The notes under the pieces are model-generated. The model worked only from the letters and a program-made list of their open reading frames with translations. It did no database searches and was not told where the DNA came from. A program made the position numbers and the translations under genes. A DNA stretch of 17,209 nucleotides from Syntrophaceae bacterium UBA2210 (GTDB lineage Bacteria; Desulfobacterota; Syntrophia; Syntrophales; UBA2210), in the NCBI GenBank assembly GCA_002327865.1, contig DCUQ01000056.1, positions 1 through 17,209 on the forward strand, given 5' to 3'. Positions 7,394 to 12,480 of this stretch are shown piece after piece (the first letter of the stretch is position 1; every line of letters begins with the position of its first letter).

Positions 7394-7422
7394 TTGATAT
7401 GTTTAATTGCCGTAGTAATAAT
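7394..7422 (+). promoter_or_regulatory. Predicted promoter of the CoA-transferase gene
   Basis: TTGATA (7394-7399, 5/6) is separated by 17 nt from AATAAT (7417-7422, 5/6). It lies 78 bp upstream of the start codon in an otherwise empty region. Confidence 0.5.
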
Positions 7423-7499
7423 ACACTGTCATACCGTTTCAAAAGGTAAATTAATTATCAAGCCATACAGGTTGGAAATCAAAAAAGCTGGAGGAAGTA

Positions 7500-8717
7500 A
7501 TGAGTAAAGCTTTGGAAGGTATACGGGTTGTTGATTTGACCCATGTGCTGGCGGGTCCGACATGTACGATGTTCCTGGCGGACCTGGGTGCCGAGGTTAT
7601 TCATATCGAACCGTTTCATGGGGACGATTCCAGGGAATACGGCCCGTTCGCGGGTGAACCGGACAAAAACAGGAGCGGTTATTTCATAAGCCTTAACCGC
7701 AACAAGAAAAGCATGGCCTTGAATCTGAAAAGCGAAAAGGGGAAAAAAATCCTTCGTGAACTGATCGAGGTTTCCGATGTTATTGTAGAAAATTTCAGAC
7801 CGACAACAATGAAAAAGCTGGGGTTCGGCTGGGATGACATCAAGAAGATAAATCCGAGAATAATCTATGCGTCCATATGCGGGTTTGGGCATGATGCTCT
7901 TCCCGAATATGCCGGACGCCCGGCCTACGATATGGTGGCGCAGGCATACAGCGGTATCATGAGTATCACGGGCCCGGAGGGAGGTCCGCCTTGCAGGGTC
8001 GGATCATCTTTAGGGGACATCATCGCCGGCCATCAAGCGGCTATCGGAATAATCGCGGCACTGTACAAGCGGGAAAAAACGGGAATAGGTCAATATCATG
8101 ACGGAGCTATGGTGGATGGCCTGTTCGCCGTGCTGGAGAACGCTGTAGCCAGATACACCATCAGTGGAGAGATTCCCGGTCCGCTGGGAGGAGCACATCC
8201 CTCTATTACACCTTTTCAGGGGTTTCAGACGGCTGACTCCTGGATTATAGCAGCTATCGGAACAGATCTCCTGTGGGCAAAATTTTGTAAGGTCATCGGG
8301 AGAGAAGATATTATTGATGATCCAAAATACAAGACAAACCCCCTGAGAACCAAAAACAGAAAGGACCTGAGCGCCATTATCAGTGCCGAGACGGTGAAGA
8401 AAACAACCAGAGAATGGGAAACTATCTTTGAGAACGCTGGATTGCCCTATTCTCCGATTAACAACATAAAGGACATCTGCGAAGATCCCCATATAGCACA
8501 TAGAAAAATGCTGGTAGAGATCGACCAGCCCGGAATAGGAAAGATGAAAATCGCCAATTCGCCGATCCGCTTATCTGAAACACCGGGCGAGGTTTATGCC
8601 CCTGCACCGCTTCTTGGGCAGCACTCCGAAGATGTTTTGAAAGAAATTCTCGGGTATTCCCGGGAAGAAATCGACCGTCTGAAAGAAGAGGATGTAGTAA
8701 CCGGTTTGACCGTATAA
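7500..8717 (+). CDS. Family III CoA-transferase (CaiB/BaiF/formyl-CoA transferase type)
   Basis: Transfers CoA from an acyl-CoA donor to a free carboxylic acid without ATP. In anaerobes it commonly serves aromatic, carnitine, oxalate or succinyl-adduct degradation. The 405 residues are the normal length. The N-terminal part shows LEGIRVVDLTHVLAGP (5-20) and DLGAEVIHIEP (28-38). LNRNKKSMALNLKSEKG (65-81) follows, then FRPTTMKKLGFGW. D173 in GSSLGDIIAG is in the position of the catalytic aspartate that forms the acyl-anhydride. The C-terminal part has NIKDICEDPHI and APLLGQHSEDVL. ATG 7500 follows GGAGG. The acid handled cannot be predicted. The DsrE-like and thioesterase genes downstream on the same strand may form a loose functional group, though a 209-bp gap separates them. 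Confidence 0.93.
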   Translation: MSKALEGIRVVDLTHVLAGPTCTMFLADLGAEVIHIEPFHGDDSREYGPFAGEPDKNRSGYFISLNRNKKSMALNLKSEKGKKILRELIEVSDVIVENFRPTTMKKLGFGWDDIKKINPRIIYASICGFGHDALPEYAGRPAYDMVAQAYSGIMSITGPEGGPPCRVGSSLGDIIAGHQAAIGIIAALYKREKTGIGQYHDGAMVDGLFAVLENAVARYTISGEIPGPLGGAHPSITPFQGFQTADSWIIAAIGTDLLWAKFCKVIGREDIIDDPKYKTNPLRTKNRKDLSAIISAETVKKTTREWETIFENAGLPYSPINNIKDICEDPHIAHRKMLVEIDQPGIGKMKIANSPIRLSETPGEVYAPAPLLGQHSEDVLKEILGYSREEIDRLKEEDVVTGLTV

Positions 8718-8812
8718 ATTTTTATCTCGTTTGTCATACTGTTCCCGGTTTTCATTAAGTCTTATACCCGGGGGCCCATCGGGGTCTGACGCCGGCCTTT
8801 TTCTTTGAGAAA

Positions 8813-8831
8813 CAATTCCTGGCAGGAATTG
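8813..8831. promoter_or_regulatory. Perfect 8-3-8 inverted repeat upstream of the DsrE-like gene
   Basis: CAATTCCT-GGC-AGGAATTG lies between the CoA-transferase and DsrE-like genes. No T-run follows on either strand, so an operator or a leader RNA hairpin is more likely than a terminator. The rest of the 8718-8926 gap contains a GC-rich stretch ending in CTTTTT near 8800 that forms no convincing stem. Confidence 0.35.
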
Positions 8832-8926
8832 GATACGGTATTAGATTGAGGATCGAACATTGAAAGGTGTGCCATATAAGGTATTCCGAACTCCTGGCAC
8901 TTAACGAAAAACAAGGGAGAATACAA

Positions 8927-9268
8927 ATGGATAAAAAACATCTTTATGTACTATGGACGGATGATAACCGGATTACAGCGGAAAAAATGGTATTTATGTA
9001 TGCCATTAATTCCCTTGTGCGCGGCTGGTGGGAACAGGTTACCCTTATTATCTGGGGCGCGCCTGCGCAACTGGTAAGCGAAGATGCCGCTATTCAACAA
9101 AAGATCAGAGAAGCTCTGGACGCAGGCGTTCACGTAACCGCGTGCAAAGCCTGTGCAGATCAACTCGGGGTCACGGAAACTCTGGAAAAACTGCATATCG
9201 ATGTCAAATACTGGGGAGAACTTTTGACCGGGGTTTTAAAAAACGACGAGCAGCTTTTGACAATATAG
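8927..9268 (+). CDS. DsrE/DsrF-like family protein
   Basis: 113 residues, soluble, of the DsrE-like fold used in sulfur relay and related small regulatory proteins. The order of elements is a beta strand LYVLWTDD near the N-terminus, an EQVTLIIWGAPAQLV strand-turn, a helix QQKIREALDAGV, then the conserved VTACKACADQLGV with a CKAC cysteine pair. The end reads KYWGELLTGVLKN...LLTI. A CKAC-containing DsrE group is widespread in anaerobes and methanogens (recollection), but its exact function is unknown; a role in sulfur or thiol transfer is inference from the cysteines. ATG 8927 is chosen because AGGGAG precedes it. The frame extends to an ATG at 8867, but the added residues have no ribosome binding site and no family match. 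The thioesterase gene follows after 78 bp. Confidence 0.82.
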   Translation: MDKKHLYVLWTDDNRITAEKMVFMYAINSLVRGWWEQVTLIIWGAPAQLVSEDAAIQQKIREALDAGVHVTACKACADQLGVTETLEKLHIDVKYWGELLTGVLKNDEQLLTI

Positions 9269-9346
9269 CAAATCGTTCAGCCCTTACCTCCACGGACAGC
9301 ACCCAAAAACCCGCTATAAACCGGACAGATAAAAGAAAGGAGTAAT

Positions 9347-9838
9347 ATGACTACCAAGGGCTTTCAAGAATATTATCCGGACTATTTCAGTTATTGTTAC
9401 GGATGCGGCAAAAACAATGAATACGGGCTTCATTTGAAAAGTTACTGGGACGGTGACAATACCACCGTTGCCCGCTTCAAACCGGAACCTTATCACACCG
9501 GAGGTTACCCGGGTTACGTCTACGGCGGGTTAATCGCAGCACTGTTCGACTGCCACGGCACCGGTTCCGCCGCCGCCGCCGCATTTAAGGCTCAGGACCG
9601 CGAGATGTGGACGGAGCCCCCTATACGGTTTATCACCGCATCCCTTAAAGTGGATTTTCTGAAACCTACTCCACAGGGTGTAGAACTGGAGATCCGTGGT
9701 GAAATTCTCGAGATCAAGGAACGAAAAGCAATAATCGACCTGTCGTTGGTGGCGGAGGGAATCGTTCGCGCGAAGGGACACATGGTAGCCGTGAAACTGC
9801 CGGAAGACGTGGCAGTGGGCAATCCCGGCCCCGCATAG
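9347..9838 (+). CDS. Hotdog-fold acyl-CoA thioesterase (PaaI/THEM4-like)
   Basis: Probably hydrolyses an acyl-CoA to free acid and CoA. The 163 residues contain the 4HBT hotdog core. An N-terminal CYGCGKNNEYGL segment (17-28) carries a C-x-x-C pair, as in many PaaI-like proteins starting with a 'CFGCG..NP.GL' block. YVYGGLIAALFDCHG (57-71) matches the family's HGG...D active-site region, with Y59 replacing the usual histidine. That replacement is seen in subgroups but leaves activity uncertain. PPIRFITASLKVDFLKPTP is the central strand region, and RAKGHMVAVKL closes the core. ATG 9347 follows AAAGGAG. It is the last gene of the CoA-transferase/DsrE group. No clear terminator follows; CAGGC/GCCTG at 9882-9895 lacks a T-run. 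Confidence 0.87.
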   Translation: MTTKGFQEYYPDYFSYCYGCGKNNEYGLHLKSYWDGDNTTVARFKPEPYHTGGYPGYVYGGLIAALFDCHGTGSAAAAAFKAQDREMWTEPPIRFITASLKVDFLKPTPQGVELEIRGEILEIKERKAIIDLSLVAEGIVRAKGHMVAVKLPEDVAVGNPGPA

Positions 9839-9944
9839 CGAATTCGACAGCAGAGTAAAAAGCTGGAATCCGCCGTTTTCAGGCTTATGCCTGTCAAGGG
9901 AGGGACTCGGTTACAACAACTAACCCCCTCGAACGGAACAATTT

Positions 9945-10460
9945 TTACAATTCATATCCCTTCTCATTAAAAAGAGAAAGGCATGTATCCACAACGTCCG
10001 GATCATAAAGGATGCCCCTGTTCCTGGTGATTTCGTCCAGCACCGCCTCCATTCCCAGAGTAGGACGATAAGGCCGGTGGGAAGCCATGGCTTCTACAAC
10101 ATCTGCCAAGGCGATGATTCTTGCTTCCAGAAGAATTTCCTCATCCTTAAGCTATCCTCGGGGATAGCCGGACCCGTCAAGCCGTTCATGATACTGGTAA
10201 ACGATTTCAGCCAGGGGATAATCTGTCTTCACGTCTTTAAGAATCTCATAACCGCTGCGTGGGTGTTCTTTAACCAGGGAAAACTCGGCATCCTAAAGCT
10301 TCGTCGGCCTGGACAATATCTCCGCCGGAATCGACAGCTTTCCGATGTCGTGAATGGAAGCCGCCATTCGGATACTGTCTATCTTCTCCTCGGGTAATTT
10401 CATTTCCGTGGCAATGGCTTGGGCAAGATCAGAAACCTTGAGTTGGTGCCCTGTCGCCAT
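9945..10460 (-). pseudogene. HD-GYP c-di-GMP phosphodiesterase domain, N-truncated, two in-frame TAGs
   Basis: The minus frame from 10460 down to TAA 9945-9947 (172 codons) reads as a nearly complete HD-GYP domain: GHQLKVSDLAQAIATEM, SIHDIGKLSIPAEILS (HD dyad), VYQYHERLDGSGYP (GYP motif) and EARIIALADVVEAMASHRP. It ends LYDPDVVDTCL...EKGYEL. It is strongly similar to the C-terminus of the intact protein at 15269-17080. Two TAG codons interrupt it, at 10293-10295 and 10152-10154, with no frameshift between them. The PAS/sensor part expected upstream is missing. Similarity begins at Gly-His-Gln, just where a c-di-GMP riboswitch ends. No Shine-Dalgarno precedes the ATG at 10458-10460, which lies inside the riboswitch's tetraloop receptor. 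TAG serves as the ordinary stop of other genes here (e.g. 6365-6367, 6895-6897), so readthrough is unlikely. I read this as a deletion product that has become a pseudogene. Confidence 0.88.
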
Positions 10461-10533
10461 AGGTAAAACACAAACAACCCTTAGGCCATCGGGTTTGCGC
10501 CCCCGTCTTTCAACGGGTTTGCCTTTGTTACAG
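10446..10533 (-). promoter_or_regulatory. Cyclic-di-GMP class I (GEMM-I) riboswitch
   Basis: Read on the minus strand, the hallmarks of GEMM-I appear in order. AAGGCAAACC is the 5' P1/junction segment (10515-10525). A P2 hairpin CCCGTT-GAAA-GACGGG carries a GNRA tetraloop at 10508-10511. GGCGCAAACC is the second conserved junction, matching GACGCAAAGCC with a few changes. GGCCTAAG (10480-10487) and CTATGG (10457-10462) together form the 11-nt tetraloop receptor. A closing segment GGGCACC ends it. The base corresponding to Vibrio Vc2 G20 is G, as in c-di-GMP rather than cGAMP sensors, and the base matching A47 is A (by my alignment). The P3 loop is AT-rich (TTGTTTGTG). A promoter stands just upstream. 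The downstream reading frame is the HD-GYP remnant, with no separate expression platform visible. It was identified by motif reading, without a covariance-model score. Confidence 0.82.
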
Positions 10534-10541
10534 CGGCGCTA

Positions 10542-10570
10542 ACTTTACAGAGTAAGGGAAAGGTTGTCAA
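10542..10570 (-). promoter_or_regulatory. Predicted promoter driving the riboswitch
   Basis: On the minus strand TTGACA (10565-10570, 6/6) is separated by exactly 17 nt from TAAAGT (10542-10547, 4/6). Transcription would begin near 10535, a few bases before the riboswitch's first conserved segment, as expected for an intact promoter-riboswitch unit. Confidence 0.6.
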
Positions 10571-10751
10571 TACATATGTCATACCACCCATATGTAATAT
10601 ATGCCGGATTTATCACACTTCTTTGAAATAATTTTTTTCGGAACTGCATAACGTTTTATAGATTAATATGAAACGAAAATTTGAAAGGCCTACAGTGTGT
10701 ATGCAAGTTATAGCCATCTGCAAAACGGTTACGCTCACTGATTTTGGGACC

Positions 10752-10782
10752 AAAAAAGGGGCCAGCCAAAGTGGCTAACCCC
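10752..10782 (-). terminator. Rho-independent terminator of the tRNA-Phe remnant
   Basis: On the minus strand GGGGTTAGCC (10773-10782) pairs with GGCTGGCCCC (10758-10767), with two G-U pairs, across a 5-nt loop. TTTTTT (10752-10757) follows. It stands 11 bp after the tRNA CCA end, the normal place for a tRNA terminator. Confidence 0.85.
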
Positions 10783-10793
10783 TTGAAAATAAA

Positions 10794-10842
10794 TGGTGGG
10801 TCAGGGCAGAATTGAACTGCCGACACCGGGATTTTCAGTCCC
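10794..10842 (-). tRNA. tRNA-Phe(GAA) 3' fragment, probable attachment-site remnant
   Basis: The minus strand carries the anticodon arm GGGACTGAAAATCCC (anticodon GAA), a variable loop, the T arm GGCAG-TTCAATT-CTGCC, the acceptor 3' strand CTGACCC, discriminator A and an encoded CCA. The 5' half is absent: upstream sequence contains neither the D arm nor the GGGTCAG acceptor strand, and it diverges at the base of the anticodon stem. It is therefore not a functional tRNA. A 3' half starting at the anticodon arm and keeping its native terminator is what remains at the far end when a tyrosine-integrase element inserts in a tRNA gene and supplies a new 3' end to the real gene. The element would lie on the higher-coordinate side. 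Confidence 0.82.
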
Positions 10843-11798
10843 AAACATTAGACAGACGATTTTCCACCAATTTTAATGTCTTGCATATCAAGTACTTACA
10901 AAGAGCATTTTTGATTATCTTAGGTTTTGTTAGGTTATTTTCGGTCTTGACGGTTACATTTTAGTTACAGTTTTGACCCCTATAAGGTGTTAAAATCTCC
11001 CGTCTCATTTGTGAGTTGTCATGCGCGTGCGTATCGTGCCACTAAACCCTTTTTTACCGTGTCAGGAAACTCCGTTTCTGATCATAAAACAGCAACCTCT
11101 TTTTTGTAGTAGTAAACGTTAATCTCGAACTGTCTAAGAGTATTAAATGATAAGCGCTTTCTTCTCTGTTGCCTGTAATCTTTGCAATCTCTTTTTTTAG
11201 GGTTTTATCGTCAATCTGTATGCTGGTAACTGCTCGATTTATTTATCATTAAAGCATTGTCTTGCGGCAACCTGGCAACTTTCGAATGTAAACTTTTGTC
11301 AATCTATCCGTTAAGCTCGTCAACCCCTTTTTGTTTTTTCAGTCTATATGGTCGGATATATGGGTAATAGCAAGGGGGGGAACGGGGGACGTACCCCCGA
11401 AGATAGTCGGATCTCCACTTTTTAGGTGTGCAGTGTCAATTCATTTAACTGTCTATGATAAATACTTCATCCCTTTTTAAGCTATCCTGAATTGCGATAA
11501 CCAAGAAAGCATAGGTCATTATCAAGCTGTAATCCTTAATAATTTAAACTTCATACCAGTATAAAAGTATATTGCTTTTTGTCGTGCGTTACTTGCGCCA
11601 TGTTCTCCGGGAAATTAGTTGACCAGTTGTTAACTATTCCAAAGCGAAAGACCATGTCTGATCATTGGAGGATGATGTTCAAAAATTTGAATCGGGGGAT
11701 GAGCTAACTTCTTCCTGTAATCACTAAAAAATAGTCGCTGTTCTAACACGCGATCACAATGACACGAGCCTACCGCCTCACATTTCCGCTCTCTTCCT
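10843..11798. other. Gene-free AT-rich stretch, probable decayed mobile DNA
   Basis: About 950 bp without a supported gene. Minus-strand segments look like decayed coding sequence. Near 11130-11240 a stop-free stretch without start codon contains IQIDDKTLKKEIAKITGNRE, which faintly resembles ribbon-helix-helix or helix-turn-helix antitoxins. The segment near 10985-11157 reads in another frame with two TGA stops. Its position next to the tRNA fragment would suit a degraded integrase or cargo gene, but no integrase motif is visible. A GGGGG/CCCCC hairpin with GGGGGACGTACCCCC lies near 11383-11398. Confidence 0.35.
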
Positions 11799-12185
11799 TC
11801 AGGATTGAAGTTGAAAACCTTTCTCCCGAAATAATCTTAAACAGACATCCACGACATCCGCATCGTAAAGGGCCCCCCGGTTGTCCTCAATCTCTTTCAG
11901 GCCCGCATCGATGCCCAAGGCGGCACGGTAGGGGCGGTTAGAGGCCATGGATTCCACAACATCCGCCACAGCCATCATGCGGGCCTCCATGAGAATCTCA
12001 TCCCCCTTCAGGTTTCTCGGATAGCCCGAACCGTCCATCCGTTCATGATGCTGGTAGACAATCTCTGCCAGGGGCCAGGGGGATTCCACATCTTTCAGCA
12101 TCTCGTACCCTTTCCGGGAGTGCTCTTTTATCAGGGAAAACTCGATGTCCGACAGCTTGGTGGGTTTGGACAATATCTCCGCTTG
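11799..12185 (-). pseudogene. HD-GYP domain fragment, C-terminal two thirds
   Basis: The minus frame reads AEILSKPTKLSDIEFSLIKEH, then VYQHHERMDGSGYPRNLKGDE (GYP motif) and EARMMAVADVVESMASNRP, ending REKGFQLQS before TGA 11799-11801. It has no internal stop. It begins abruptly at the Ala-Glu-Ile-Leu of the domain, so the HD dyad (HDLGK) and everything before it are missing, and sequence beyond 12185 is unrelated. The only in-frame start is TTG 12171-12173 without a ribosome binding site. Lacking the metal-binding HD, it cannot be an active phosphodiesterase. Protein identity to the 15269-17080 C-terminus is about 80 percent by eye, and some nucleotide blocks are almost identical. It lies in inverted orientation to that copy. 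Confidence 0.85.
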
Positions 12186-12480
12186 GGGAAAAGGGTTTTA
12201 CATAATCAGACCATAATTCCCCCCGGCTACAGCCGTTCAAAGGCACACAGAATATATTTTGAAACTAATGTAAGTATCTTACTCTATGGTGATGTTTTGT
12301 CAAGGAATATCAAGCTCATAATCTTGGTATAATATTGATGGACACCTAATTTTTGAGATGGTATATATATAATAGTTAAGAGCTTATGTGGCTTTCACTG
12401 AAGATTTTCAATGAGGTAAAAGCTAGACACTCATTATCTTTCCAACCTAATCGATTATTTCAACGTTCAGGGGCAACCCT
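12186..12480. promoter_or_regulatory. Upstream region of the GGDEF-EAL gene with an extended -10 promoter
   Basis: No gene is seen. TGGTATAAT (12325-12333) is an extended -10 element (TG-n-TATAAT, 6/6). No good -35 is needed or visible. The start codon is about 150 bp downstream. No GEMM-type motif is present here. Confidence 0.45.

Noticed and set aside
8867..8926. Upstream start for the DsrE-like gene
   Set aside because: No ribosome binding site at 8867. The ATG at 8927 has AGGGAG and matches the family's N-terminus.
9945..10460. TAG recoded as an amino acid (e.g. pyrrolysine)
   Set aside because: TAG is the natural stop of at least the second and third Hsp20 genes, the DsrE-like gene and the thioesterase. 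HD-GYP proteins are not pyrrolysine enzymes, and the gene lacks a proper start.
10794..10870. Complete tRNA-Phe gene
   Set aside because: No D arm and no 5' acceptor strand complementary to CTGACCC; only the 3' half from the anticodon arm is present.
12186..12480. Second GEMM riboswitch upstream of the GGDEF-EAL gene
   Set aside because: The region has none of the conserved junction segments, no GAAA hairpin and no tetraloop receptor pair.
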